NCBI GenBank assembly: GCA_017744715.1
Contig: JAGIAT010000001.1
Span: 744,001 to 808,000, forward strand
DNA length: 64,000 nt
Direction: 5' to 3'
From: Niabella sp.
Lineage (GTDB): Bacteria > Bacteroidota > Bacteroidia > Chitinophagales > Chitinophagaceae
In this document: positions 45,259 to 54,500 of the stretch, piece by piece
Numbering within the stretch: position 1 is the stretch's first letter
Layout of the letters: every line of letters begins with the position of its first letter
The notes under the pieces: model-generated
The model's input: only the letters and a program-made list of their open reading frames with translations
What the model was told of the DNA's origin: nothing
The model's database searches: none
Made by a program: the position numbers and the translations under genes

Positions 45259-45389
45259 CGGGGAGTAGTGTATTGAAAATGACCGGCGGATTGTCATCAA
45301 ACTGTCGGGACGGTTGGGCAAAATACAGCGATCATTCGTTCTGCTTTCGTGATTACAAATTAATAATACCCCGTCATTGCTTTTTCTGT

Positions 45390-45397
45390 TAGTTTTG
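45390..45397 (+). promoter_or_regulatory. -7 box TAGTTTTG for the YncE/phosphatase gene
   Basis: A perfect TAnnTTTG 48 nt before the ATG at 45446. It lies within the 5' extended frame and so argues against an earlier start. Confidence 0.55.
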
Positions 45398-45445
45398 CGC
45401 ATTGCTTATTTTTATCTTCCAAACCCATTCATACATTTTCAGATA

Positions 45446-47890
45446 ATGAAACGCTTTTTACTTGCCATTGGCCTTTTAGCAACGGGATCCGTTACCCTGG
45501 CCCAGGACCTTTCAGCTATTGAGCGCAACCGGGTACGGCTTCCAAACGGCTGGTCGCTGACACCTGTTGGTAAAAGTCTTCCACTGGGTGATCTTCCATT
45601 GAATATCGCCATAAGCCGCAGCGGGCGTTATGCGGCCGTTACCAACAACGGGCAAAGTACTCAAACCATCCAGCTGCTGGATGCAAAGAACGACCGGGAG
45701 CTGGATAAAGTGACCATCAACCGGTCCTGGGGCGGATTGGTATTCAGTGCCGACGAAAAATACCTGTATGCCTCCGGTGGCGATGATAACCTGATACTCC
45801 GCTATTCCATTACCGGCGATAAACTGGTAACAAGCGATACCATCCGCCTGGGAGCACCCTGGAACAGCAAAACGGATAAGCGTTCTATTTCACCCACCGG
45901 TATTGCGCTGGATGATGCAAAAGGGATCCTGTACGTGGTAACAAAGCTCGATAACCGGCTGTACGTGGTAGACCTGAAGACAAAAAAGATCCTGCAGAAA
46001 GAGGAGCTCGGTACCGCGGCCTATACCTGTCTTTTATCGCCCGACAGGTCCAGCTTGTATATAAGCCTTTGGGGTGGCGATAAAGTAGCCATCTATGATA
46101 CAAAAGCCCGCCAGTTCAAAGAGCCGGTTGCCGTGGGCGATAATCCGAATGATGGCTGCCTGTCGAAGAACGGGCGCTACCTGTATATAGCCAATGCCAA
46201 TGATAACACGGTTTCCGTGATCGACCTGAAAAAGAAGGCGGTGATTGAAACCTTAAACACGGCCGTGTATCCCACAAAGCTGAGCGGTACCACCAGCAAT
46301 GCGGTGGCACTGAGCAAAGACGATAAGACCCTGTACATTGCCAATGCCGACAATAATTGTATTGCGGTATTTGATGTAAGCGATCCGGGTCATAGCAGCT
46401 CACGCGGGTTTATTCCCACCGGCTGGTATCCCAGCTCCGTACGCCTGGTGAATAATAAACTGTATGTAGCCAATGCCAAGGGATTTTCTTCGCTGCCCAA
46501 TCCCCGTGGCCCGAACCCGGTAAACAAAAAAGAAGCGGTCATTTTGCACGGAGGAGATACTGCAAGTCCCAAAACCGTACAATATATCGGAGGAGGTCTG
46601 CTGATGGGTACCCTGAGCATTATTCCCGTTCCCGGCGAAAAAGAATTGTCTGTTTATGCACAAGCTGTTTATCACAATACGCCACACCACAATCAACGGG
46701 AACTGGATGCAGAGGGCGAAGCCGGAAACCCCATTCCAAAAAAGGTTGGTGATCCTTCTCCCATCAAATATGTTTTTTATATTATTAAAGAAAACCGTAC
46801 TTATGACCAGGTTCTGGGCGATCTTCCCGGCGGAAACGGCGATACCAGTCTTGTTTTATTCGGACGAAAAGTAACGCCCAATCAGCATGCGCTTGCCGAA
46901 CAATTTGTACTGCTGGATAATTTTTATGTAGATGGAGAGGTAAGTGCCGATGGGCATAACTGGAGCATGGGGGCATATGCTACGGATTATATGGAAAAGA
47001 ACTGGCCTACCAGTTATAGTAAAAGAGGAAAGGGTGCTGTGGCGGATACACGGTTTAACAAGGTCTATATCTGGGATCAGGCGGCCCGGCACAATGTTAG
47101 CTATCGTACCTACGGGGAATTTGTGTCTGGAACCAATGCTCCTAATATTCCTGTTTTGAAGGATCATATTTCCACCGGTTTTTCTCCGAAGGCTTTTGAA
47201 GTGAGGGATACCACGCGCGTTCGCGCCTGGGCCCGGGAGTTTGATTCCTTGCTGCAGCACCAGGCACTGCCCCGCTTATCCACCATCCGGTTACCCAATG
47301 ATCATACCCAGGGAACGGCTCCGGGCAAGGCAACGCCCTTTGCAAATGTGGCAGACAATGACCTGGCCGTTGGTATGCTGGTAGAACACCTTAGTAAAAG
47401 CCCTGTATGGGAGCAAAGCGTGGTATTTATTTTGGAAGATGATGCCCAAAATGGTCCGGATCATGTAGATGCGCACCGCTCTCCTGCTTATATAGCCGGG
47501 GGCTATGTAAAAAGGAATTTTGTAGATCATACCATGTATTCTACCTCCTCCATGCTGCGCACTATGGAATTGATACTCGGACTGTCGCCTATGACCCAGT
47601 ATGATGCGGCCGCTGCTCCCATGTGGCGCTGCTTCAATAATACGCCAAACAATGCCGGGTTTACCGCCCTTCCTGCACAAGTGGATCTGGATGCCGTAAA
47701 CCCGGAGAAAAGCAAGCTGGCCGCCCTCTCCAAAGGATTGGATTTCTCCGATATCGACCGGGTACCGGATGCCATTATGAACGAAATGGTATGGAAAGCC
47801 GTTAAAGGAGAACATGCAAAGCCACCCACCCCGGTGCGGGCCGCGTTCCTGAAAACTATTAAAAAGGCAGATGAGGATGATGACGACTAG
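45446..47890 (+). CDS. Secreted bifunctional YncE-like beta-propeller / phosphoesterase protein
   Basis: 814 residues from the ATG at 45446; signal peptide ends TLAQ. Residues about 35-380 form a YVTN/YncE seven-bladed propeller with repeats such as RYAAVTNNGQS, KYLYASGGDDN, RYLYIANANDNTVSVIDL and KTLYIANADNNCIAVFDV. The C-terminal half is an alkaline-phosphatase-superfamily phosphoesterase (YIIKENRTYDQVLGDLPGG, DNFYVDGEVSADGHNW, DDAQNGPDHVDAHRS) with the metal-binding Asp and His residues in place. Related proteins hydrolyse phosphodiester or phospholipid-type substrates; the true substrate is unknown. It ends in an acidic tail DEDDDD. Single gene. Confidence 0.87.
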   Translation: MKRFLLAIGLLATGSVTLAQDLSAIERNRVRLPNGWSLTPVGKSLPLGDLPLNIAISRSGRYAAVTNNGQSTQTIQLLDAKNDRELDKVTINRSWGGLVFSADEKYLYASGGDDNLILRYSITGDKLVTSDTIRLGAPWNSKTDKRSISPTGIALDDAKGILYVVTKLDNRLYVVDLKTKKILQKEELGTAAYTCLLSPDRSSLYISLWGGDKVAIYDTKARQFKEPVAVGDNPNDGCLSKNGRYLYIANANDNTVSVIDLKKKAVIETLNTAVYPTKLSGTTSNAVALSKDDKTLYIANADNNCIAVFDVSDPGHSSSRGFIPTGWYPSSVRLVNNKLYVANAKGFSSLPNPRGPNPVNKKEAVILHGGDTASPKTVQYIGGGLLMGTLSIIPVPGEKELSVYAQAVYHNTPHHNQRELDAEGEAGNPIPKKVGDPSPIKYVFYIIKENRTYDQVLGDLPGGNGDTSLVLFGRKVTPNQHALAEQFVLLDNFYVDGEVSADGHNWSMGAYATDYMEKNWPTSYSKRGKGAVADTRFNKVYIWDQAARHNVSYRTYGEFVSGTNAPNIPVLKDHISTGFSPKAFEVRDTTRVRAWAREFDSLLQHQALPRLSTIRLPNDHTQGTAPGKATPFANVADNDLAVGMLVEHLSKSPVWEQSVVFILEDDAQNGPDHVDAHRSPAYIAGGYVKRNFVDHTMYSTSSMLRTMELILGLSPMTQYDAAAAPMWRCFNNTPNNAGFTALPAQVDLDAVNPEKSKLAALSKGLDFSDIDRVPDAIMNEMVWKAVKGEHAKPPTPVRAAFLKTIKKADEDDDD

Positions 47891-48245
47891 GAACTTCGCA
47901 AACGCGCTCACTGGCGCAGGCCTCCCGGCCTGTGTCGCTTCGTCACTCCCGATAGCTGCCATAGGGGGTAAGCTAATGTTGCTAACAGGAAAGCTACCCG
48001 CCCGGATGAACCGTTCGAACGGAGTGTGCAGTGCTGATCCCCTTAGCAAACAGGGATCTGTTATAGCCTATTGCGGATTTTTATGAATCTCACTGGGGCA
48101 GGCCTCCGGCCTGTGTCGCTTCGTCACTCCCGATAGCTGCCATAGGGGGTAAGCCAATGTTGCTAAGGAAGCTGCCCGTCCGGATGAACCGTTCGAACGG
48201 GCAGTGCAGCGCTGATCCCGTTAGCAAACAGGGATCTGTTATAGC
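47891..48245. other. Intergenic region made of a twofold tandem repeat
   Basis: The whole 355 nt between the YncE-like gene and the VOC gene is filled by the duplicated unit listed next; no other feature is seen. Confidence 0.6.
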
Positions 48246-48264
48246 CTATTGCGAATTTTTATGA
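47907..48264. repeat. Two tandem copies of a 180-nt intergenic unit
   Basis: Copy 1 is 47907-48088 and copy 2 is 48089 to about 48264. Shared blocks include CTGTGTCGCTTCGTCACTCC, GATAGCTGCCATAGGGGGTA and AACAGGGATCTGTTATAGCC, with a few indels. Small palindromes sit inside each copy (CAGGCC/GGCCTG; CCGTTCGAACGG). Copy 2 continues into the end of the VOC gene, and copy 1 carries the equivalent triplets (48068-48088). Confidence 0.75.
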
Positions 48265-48677
48265 AAACTGATCATCCAGTTAATGGAAAACCGGTCGGTG
48301 CACATACCGAAATAATCGCCCCAGAAAGTATCGGCCATCGGCATGGTTGCCTTGCCTCCATCTGAAAGCGCCAGGAAGATTCGGTCTGCTTCTTCCACGG
48401 AATCCGGGTTCAACGAAATGGTGATATTGTTACCCACCGTATGACCGGAAGCCCACTCGCCACCGGTATCGCTTCCCATTAAAGCGGTATAGCCAATGGG
48501 AAGTGAAATGTGCATGATCTTATTGCCGTCTGCTTCGGGCATCGTATATCCCTCCTGCGGAGGCATGTCTTTAAAACGGCCAACAAAGCCGAATTCGCCG
48601 CCAAAAACGGATTTGTAGAAGTTAAATGCTTCTTCGCAGTTCCCGTTAAAAGTGATGTAAGGATTGATGTGTGCCAT
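48246..48677 (-). CDS. VOC-superfamily (PhnB/glyoxalase-like) protein
   Basis: 143 residues. It begins MAHINPYITFNGNCEEAFNF, the PhnB-like opening, followed by KIMHISLPIGYTALMGSDTG and a C-terminal WGDYFGMCTDRFSINWMISF. This paired beta-alpha-beta fold usually binds a metal or small ligand; activity unknown. The last codons (HKNSQ and TAG) lie inside the tandem repeat unit. It is the last gene of a leftward run of small enzymes. Confidence 0.88.
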   Translation of the reverse strand: MAHINPYITFNGNCEEAFNFYKSVFGGEFGFVGRFKDMPPQEGYTMPEADGNKIMHISLPIGYTALMGSDTGGEWASGHTVGNNITISLNPDSVEEADRIFLALSDGGKATMPMADTFWGDYFGMCTDRFSINWMISFHKNSQ

Positions 48678-48752
48678 AATGTTTTTATTTTTTGTATTTA
48701 AATATTCCGGGTAAAGGATTGCCGCGGAAAAGTTAATGAACCTGCCGGGTAC

Positions 48753-49289
48753 TTATTGTTCCGCCAGCTTTTTCAGTCGCTGCAGGCCCAGCGTAAAATC
48801 CGGGTCCATCATTTTTTCCATGTTCATAAAGAGCTTCATAATGCGGAACGGATAGGGCATTTCGCTGTTAAAGCCCCAGGTGGCCTTGGTGCCGGGGCCG
48901 GCCGCTTCCAGCTTTACATATGCCTGCGCATCGCTTTCGTAAGGGGTATAAAATTTAAGATCGGTTTCGATGAGCGATGGAGCATTTACAGATTTAATGG
49001 TTTGGCAACCTTTACCTACATCTTTTTTTTGACTCTCCCAGCAGAACCGGGCACCGGGCGTGCCATCGGTGCCTTCGTTGGTTTTTTTCATACCGGGGTC
49101 TTTATCGGTCCAGGGACTCCAGGTGTTCATAGCGGCGAGACTGTTGACGTGGGTCCACACCTTATCAATAGGGGCATTAATGGCTACCGATTTTTCAAAC
49201 CTGATTTTGCCATCTACAAATGCGGCTACCAGCAGTACCAGCAAAATGAGCACTGCAATTACCAGCAGGATCTTTTTAAGAATACGCAT
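48753..49289 (-). CDS. SRPBCC-family protein with N-terminal membrane anchor
   Basis: 178 residues. One N-terminal hydrophobic helix (ILLVIAVLILLVLLVAAFVD) is followed by a polyketide-cyclase/START-like domain (VAINAPIDKVWTHVNSLAAM and WSPWTDKDPGMKK). It likely faces the periplasm and binds a lipid or aromatic ligand; function unknown. 75 nt separate it from the VOC gene. Confidence 0.82.
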   Translation of the reverse strand: MRILKKILLVIAVLILLVLLVAAFVDGKIRFEKSVAINAPIDKVWTHVNSLAAMNTWSPWTDKDPGMKKTNEGTDGTPGARFCWESQKKDVGKGCQTIKSVNAPSLIETDLKFYTPYESDAQAYVKLEAAGPGTKATWGFNSEMPYPFRIMKLFMNMEKMMDPDFTLGLQRLKKLAEQ

Positions 49290-49322
49290 GTTTTGACTTT
49301 TTATCGTTAGAAAATGGATTGC

Positions 49323-49829
49323 TTAAGGTGTAAGAGCGGCCGCATACATAACTCCTCCGTGATATATGGAAGGCCGGGTTCCCAATTGATGAACATTCCT
49401 GAAACCGCACAGGGAGGCCAGTTTTTTTGCCTTCAGCAAAGGTACAGGAAAAGGCACCCACCTGTTTCCGGTACGGATATCGTACTCAACCAGTACCAGG
49501 ATACCCTCCGGCTCCAGTTGTTGCCGGAGTCTTGTGATCAGCGCTTCCGGGTCTTTTATATAGTGCAATGAATTGGCCATGAGGATACCGGAAAGCGGAG
49601 GTACGGGCAGGGCCCGGGCTTCAAAGTTGAGTTGTGTAAAACGGATACCTGGCTCATGGAACGTTTGCATAGCCCTATCGAAAGCGTACACAGTACTTCC
49701 GGGGGCAAGCAGTCTGTACAATGCATATGTAAACGTACCGGTGCCGCAGCCCAGGTCGGCCCATTGGGAGGGCTTACCGTCAGGCAACGGTATGTCTTTA
49801 ATCAGCCCCCATGCTTCCCCGATATCCAT
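49323..49829 (-). CDS. Class I SAM-dependent methyltransferase
   Basis: 168 residues. The SAM-binding motif I is WADLGCGTGTFTYAL, and motif post-I is VYAFDRAMQ. The motif II region is GILMANSLHYIKDPE and motif III is LEPEGILVLVEYD. Shorter than average because little precedes motif I, but the core is complete. Substrate unknown. The start is 5 nt from the stop of the YCII-like gene, indicating co-transcription. Confidence 0.85.
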   Translation of the reverse strand: MDIGEAWGLIKDIPLPDGKPSQWADLGCGTGTFTYALYRLLAPGSTVYAFDRAMQTFHEPGIRFTQLNFEARALPVPPLSGILMANSLHYIKDPEALITRLRQQLEPEGILVLVEYDIRTGNRWVPFPVPLLKAKKLASLCGFRNVHQLGTRPSIYHGGVMYAAALTP

Positions 49830-49834
49830 CTTTA

Positions 49835-50293
49835 TTAATGATTACTTTTTTCGATCTGTTGATGAAGCGGCAGGTACAGGGGTAGTGCCGCTGATCCGTA
49901 CCAGCCGTAAATCTCTGCTTTCAGCAATCCTGCTTTTACAGCCGGATCGGATGCCAGCAGGGCTTCTGTTGCTTCTTTTGTTTGGGTGGTGAAAATAAAC
50001 AGCCCGCGATATTGCTGGATATTTTTTGCAAACGGCCCGGCTACAATCAGCTGATGTGCTGCTACCAGTTTGCCGATATTGTCCATATGCCCCTTAAAAA
50101 GAGCAGCAACCTGCGCTTTATCGGTGACTGTACTGTCGCCTGTTTTTAATAAAACAAACTGGTACATCCGCATACCGTACTGGTCGGCGCCCAAACTGTC
50201 TGCCAGGGCTTTGTTATAGTTGTTACCGGTTGATCCGGTTTGAGCGTTGCCTGCAAAGGGAACCAGTACCAAAAAGAGTAATAGTCGCAGCAT
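49835..50293 (-). CDS. Secreted YCII-like protein
   Basis: 152 residues. Signal peptide ends AGNAQ. The YCII fold is indicated by MYQFVLLKTGDST, HMDNIGKLVAAHQLIVAGPF and a terminal AEIYGWYG, with a conserved His in HMDNIG. Catalytic role uncertain. Part of the leftward operon with the methyltransferase. Confidence 0.75.
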   Translation of the reverse strand: MLRLLLFLVLVPFAGNAQTGSTGNNYNKALADSLGADQYGMRMYQFVLLKTGDSTVTDKAQVAALFKGHMDNIGKLVAAHQLIVAGPFAKNIQQYRGLFIFTTQTKEATEALLASDPAVKAGLLKAEIYGWYGSAALPLYLPLHQQIEKSNH

Positions 50294-50414
50294 TGTAAAA
50301 GGTTTAATACGAACCGTTCGCTGCTACTAAATTACGGTTATTTCTGCAGCACTCAGGGTTTTTTAGACGGAATACGGCAAGCGGTAAAAATTGTGCCGCC
50401 CGGTTTTTGCAGGG

Positions 50415-50867
50415 TTATACACCAAACTGCCGTAAATGATGATCCAGGTGCTTGGAGAACATCGTATTCCATTCCGTTTGGGTAAGCGGACCAAATGAAT
50501 GCGACTCTTTGCCATTGAAATGTGCGCCCCCCAGTTCCTGTGTCTGGCGGATATAGCCGGTCAGCCGTTCCTTCTCTTTTTCAAAATCGCGGGTGCTGGT
50601 GATCAGGAAATGCGGAGCCGTTTTTATATTGCGTTTATAGGGTGTATCGCCTACCACGGTTTTTTTGATAAAAGTTTTCATGATCCATTTTAAAAAGCCT
50701 TTGGGTTTAGGGTGTTTATCGGTGTAAACAGTTTCGTACATTACACAAAGATGCGCCAGCATCTGGCTTGCATTCATTTTACCCCAAAGCGGCTTACTGC
50801 CGGGGGTAAGTTGTTCAATACGGGTGATCATGGCCTGGGCCCCTTCAGGGGAAAAGATATCGGTCAT
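50415..50867 (-). CDS. DUF1569-type DinB-fold protein
   Basis: 150 residues. Four-helix DinB-like pattern with WGKMNASQMLAHLCVMYETV and a C-terminal NTMFSKHLDHHLRQFGV carrying the metal-site histidines. DUF1569 proteins have no established function. First gene of the leftward small-enzyme run (121 nt before the YCII gene). Confidence 0.78.
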   Translation of the reverse strand: MTDIFSPEGAQAMITRIEQLTPGSKPLWGKMNASQMLAHLCVMYETVYTDKHPKPKGFLKWIMKTFIKKTVVGDTPYKRNIKTAPHFLITSTRDFEKEKERLTGYIRQTQELGGAHFNGKESHSFGPLTQTEWNTMFSKHLDHHLRQFGV

Positions 50868-51203
50868 AAGCGAAATAATTTAGGGTGTAAAAATAGCTAT
50901 TCTTTGGATAGGGATGCCACAAAGACATCAGGGCACAAAGCAACACAAAGGGTGGGTTATGGGCCACTGAGGCGCAGTTCCGGATGTCCGGAACACTGAG
51001 ATCCTTTTTGTTGTAGTGTTTCCGTGGCGAACGGCAGTTGCCACTGAATCACAGAGAATCAGCATTTTTTTTGCTACAGCAATGGCCCTGCTGATGGATG
51101 CTTTAGTTTAAATACTCAGTGATCCAGTACTTCTGTGGCTACATAAGCGTCACGGAAGATTTCAGTGTTTCTGTGCCTCAGTGGCAAAAAATCTTGCATG
51201 CCG
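50868..51203. other. Intergenic region with inverted CACTGAG repeats
   Basis: About 335 nt between the DUF1569 start and the helicase 3' end. It is largely the element at 50964-51184. The remaining left part contains ACAAAG-type short repeats. No gene. Confidence 0.55.
50964..51184. repeat. Element bounded by inverted CCACTGAGGC(G/A)CAG ends
   Basis: The left end CCACTGAGGCGCAG (50964-50977) and right end CTGTGCCTCAGTGG (51171-51184) are inverted copies with one mismatch. A perfect inner palindrome GTTCCGGA/TCCGGAAC (50977-50994) and further CACTGA and TCAGTG blocks lie inside. It is related in sequence to the tandem CCACTGAGTCACAG motif at 37390-37418. Confidence 0.55.
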
Positions 51204-54200
51204 CTATTCTTCGTCTTCAATCGCCTCCAAATCAGAATACAGCCGGTTGTCCTTTACAAAATTGCACCAGTGGCAATCTTCCTTCCCGCAGCCCTTGTAA
51301 AACTCATGGTTCTGGATATGCTGCCAGGTTTCCCGCACCTGCCGGCGCACGATCTCCAGGTGCTCCGGAAGGATCACTACTTTTTGTTTGACAAAATTTT
51401 TCTTTTCGTCCGGTTCAATAAAATCAAACTCGGTGCTGGTTACCGTCCAGTTCTTCGCTTCGTAATGATCTACGAGTAGTTTATAAAAGACCGCCTGGCG
51501 CCAGTAATCGCCGCCGTTGGGGTCTTTTTCAGAAGGCGGCAGCAATTTAGGCCGGGCGTATTTAACATTCCCGGTTTTGTAATCCACCACATTTACATCC
51601 TTGCCGTTAAACTCCAGCTTATCCAGTTTTCCTTTTAAAGGAACACCATCCACCACTACGTTCTTGATGTTTAGCTCTACTACCACTACTTTATTCCAGG
51701 CTTCGATATAGTTGTTGTAATATTCCGGCAGGATAATGCCGCCCTGCTCCATCCGGCGTTTAAAGGATTCGCGGGTGAAGTTCTGGCGGTGGCGCTGCAT
51801 ATACCATTTAAAATCCTCGTAAAGCGACTGTACCGGTGGAAAAGCATTGTTGGCATTTTCCCGCATCTTCCGGAAAAAGCGTTCCAGTGCAAAGTGGATG
51901 GCGCTCCCAAATTCGGTGTTCTCGTTTTTGCCGGAGGGAATGCGGATCAGGTTCTGGTAATAGAACCGCAGCGGGCAGTTGAGATAGTTGTTCAGCGCGG
52001 TTACATTCATCACAAATTTATCCACCAGCGGGGTAATAAAATCTGCTTCACGTTGCTCTATGGTGGGCGCCTGTGCGGTGAACTGCAGGAGCCGGAAGCG
52101 GGTCATATCCTCCTCATTGATGAAGCGGAATTGTGTTTGGAGCGCATGCTGTTCCTGTATTTCGGCAATAAACATAGAAGGCTCCAGTTCCTTGCCGGCA
52201 TTGTTGCGTTTAGACCAGGAAATATGCAGGTGTTGTTCGGCCCGTGTAAGCGCCACATAAAATACGCGCCGTAATTCTTCGGTGGAATCGCCATCGGGCT
52301 GGGAGCTGAAAATGGTATCAGGAAGTTTGAAGATGGCAGGGAAGCTTTTCTTTTTTTCCCAATAAGCAGCATTGGTGCCGGCAAGAAATACGTATTCAAA
52401 TTCCAAACCTTTGCTACCGTGCGCGGTTAGCAGGTTTACGCCCTTATCGTTGCCGATTGTGCGTGTCATCGCCAGCGGCACACCTTCTTTTTCCATAAGA
52501 TCGATAATGCTGATCAATCCATCGAGGCTAAATGCAGGATTACGGCTGTTTTCTTCTTTTACAAAATCAAAGAAGGCAGAGAGGAACTGCATCAGTTCGA
52601 TCTTTTCGGCATGCTGCATTACATAGGCCAGCACCCCGGCGTTTCGGATCACATTTTCCACCAACTGCTGCAGGGTAAGATTCGAAACATCGGCGATCAA
52701 TTGTTCATACGTATTGCTGAACTGTTTCAATTGGGGATGGATACCGGTATCAAAAAGATCCCTGGGTGGGGTGCTTGCTTTTTCGGAAAGCAGCTGGCGC
52801 AGGGAAGTGGCTTCGCCTTTGAACTGGCGGTTATTTACTTCTACATTGAGCTTTGCTATTTCGATGGGGGGAATCTTATAAAAGTCATAGTGCAGGAGCT
52901 CAAACAACAGCTCATCTCCACCATAAGGGATATCATGCTCAGCGTTCAGATACCGGAGAATGGTAATGATCTTTTTTATGAACGGGTCCTGCAACAGGTT
53001 CACCGGCCGTTTGCTAAACACCGGTACCTGCATCAGCCGGAAGTAGCCGGACAGCTCTTCCCCATATTTGTTCTCTTTATAAATAACGGCAATGCGGCCC
53101 GGTTGCACTCCTTGCTGAACCAGCGCATTTACTTCCATGCAGATGCCCGCCATCTCTTCTTTTTCACTGTTGTATTCGATCAGCTCAGGAGGTGTGGTGA
53201 GGTGGTTGATGGTTGCATTGGCGGCGGCCAGCTCCTTGCTCAGCCCGGGAAGCTGGTTCACCAGGCGTTCGTTATTTTTCGTAATTACAGATTTGGAAAC
53301 ATCCAGAATGGGCTGAATGCTCCGGTAATTGCTGGTAAGCACGATCGTTTTTAACGCGTCCTGGTATTGCTGGGCAAAGTCCAGCATGTTTTGCACATTG
53401 GCTCCCTGGAAGCGATAGATACTCTGGTCATCGTCGCCTACTACAAATACATTGGGTTGTTCCCAGTAGTTGATCAGCAGCTGCACGATCCGGTTTTGGG
53501 TACCGCTGGTATCCTGGAATTCATCCACCAGGATGTATTGAAAACGTTCCTGGTAGTTGCGCAGCAGCGCTTCATTTTCCTCAAAAGCGCGGATCACCCA
53601 GTTGATCATATCGTCAAAATCATAGCGGCGCTTTTCATTCATCAGTTGCTGAAAAGCGTTGAACTCATTCACGGCGGCGCGTACCTTTTCAATTTTTTCT
53701 ATGGCCTCCGCAATCTTGTCGGTACGCAGATCACCTTTTTTAAAATCCTTGGTGGCTCTTTTGGTAATGTACTCGTCCCGGCCGGGAAGATCCTGTATAT
53801 AAGCATCAATTTTTTCGTTAATAAAGGCCGCCGTCCAGCCCTCGCGCTTCATGGCAGAGAATAATTGCTGCAGGTGGGGTGCATCAAAATACACGTCGCC
53901 CCGGTAACGTTTTAACGGATGGCTTTTGGGGAAGGCATCGATGAGCTTTTTAAAATATTCGATCCGTTCCAGTTCGGAAACAGGATCCAGCGAATTTTTT
54001 TCAAAGAGGGAGAGATTGTCCTGGATTACATCATTGCAAAAAGCGTGAAATGTATAAATATTGACTTTATACGCATCGGCGCCGATGAACTGTTGCAGGC
54101 GCTTGCGCATGGCTACCACACCGGCATCGGTATAGGTTAAACAAAGGATATTCTCCGGCAGGGCGTCGGTATCCAGCAGGATCTTCCCGATGCGGGCTGC

Positions 54201-54344
54201 CAGGATCTGGGTTTTACCGGTACCGGGCCCGGCGATCACCATTACCGGGCCTTCCAGGGTATCCACAGCAACGCGCTGCTGGTTGTTGAGCTGCTGGTAT
54301 ACTTCCTTAAATTTTTCTTCCAGTTTCTGTTTGGGAAATGCCAT
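51204..54344 (-). CDS. UvrD/PcrA-type DNA helicase fused to a PD-(D/E)XK nuclease
   Basis: 1046 residues. Superfamily 1A helicase motifs: Walker A AGPGTGKTQ (39-47), motif Ia LTYTDAGVVAMRKR, motif II ILVDEFQDTS, motif III VVGDDDQSIYRFQGA, motif V TAHGSKGLEFEYVF and motif VI VALTRAEQHLHIS. The C-terminal 250 residues are a RecB/AddB-like nuclease with KLDKLEFNGKDVNVVDYKTG (catalytic Asp, Asp and Lys). NCPLRFYYQN together with GCGKEDCHWC gives four cysteines in AddB-like 4Fe-4S order. Probably acts in double-strand-break processing or repair. No AddA/AddB partner nearby. Confidence 0.92.
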   Translation of the reverse strand: MAFPKQKLEEKFKEVYQQLNNQQRVAVDTLEGPVMVIAGPGTGKTQILAARIGKILLDTDALPENILCLTYTDAGVVAMRKRLQQFIGADAYKVNIYTFHAFCNDVIQDNLSLFEKNSLDPVSELERIEYFKKLIDAFPKSHPLKRYRGDVYFDAPHLQQLFSAMKREGWTAAFINEKIDAYIQDLPGRDEYITKRATKDFKKGDLRTDKIAEAIEKIEKVRAAVNEFNAFQQLMNEKRRYDFDDMINWVIRAFEENEALLRNYQERFQYILVDEFQDTSGTQNRIVQLLINYWEQPNVFVVGDDDQSIYRFQGANVQNMLDFAQQYQDALKTIVLTSNYRSIQPILDVSKSVITKNNERLVNQLPGLSKELAAANATINHLTTPPELIEYNSEKEEMAGICMEVNALVQQGVQPGRIAVIYKENKYGEELSGYFRLMQVPVFSKRPVNLLQDPFIKKIITILRYLNAEHDIPYGGDELLFELLHYDFYKIPPIEIAKLNVEVNNRQFKGEATSLRQLLSEKASTPPRDLFDTGIHPQLKQFSNTYEQLIADVSNLTLQQLVENVIRNAGVLAYVMQHAEKIELMQFLSAFFDFVKEENSRNPAFSLDGLISIIDLMEKEGVPLAMTRTIGNDKGVNLLTAHGSKGLEFEYVFLAGTNAAYWEKKKSFPAIFKLPDTIFSSQPDGDSTEELRRVFYVALTRAEQHLHISWSKRNNAGKELEPSMFIAEIQEQHALQTQFRFINEEDMTRFRLLQFTAQAPTIEQREADFITPLVDKFVMNVTALNNYLNCPLRFYYQNLIRIPSGKNENTEFGSAIHFALERFFRKMRENANNAFPPVQSLYEDFKWYMQRHRQNFTRESFKRRMEQGGIILPEYYNNYIEAWNKVVVVELNIKNVVVDGVPLKGKLDKLEFNGKDVNVVDYKTGNVKYARPKLLPPSEKDPNGGDYWRQAVFYKLLVDHYEAKNWTVTSTEFDFIEPDEKKNFVKQKVVILPEHLEIVRRQVRETWQHIQNHEFYKGCGKEDCHWCNFVKDNRLYSDLEAIEDEE

Positions 54345-54500
54345 CTGTGTTTTTATTTATCGGTTGCAGCCGTTGCTTTCCGGCCGCAGATCCATCCTGC
54401 TATATTTAAAAATACAAGGTAGGGAAAAATCAACGCTTTGGAGTATGGATTCCCCGATTCTCGTTTGTTATTTCTAATTTTATTGCTTCAAAGCAGATGA

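Noticed and set aside
45172..45402. N-terminal extension of the antiporter to 45402
   Set aside because: It has no membrane helix, contains the promoter box at 45251-45258, and the family starts with the helix at 45171.
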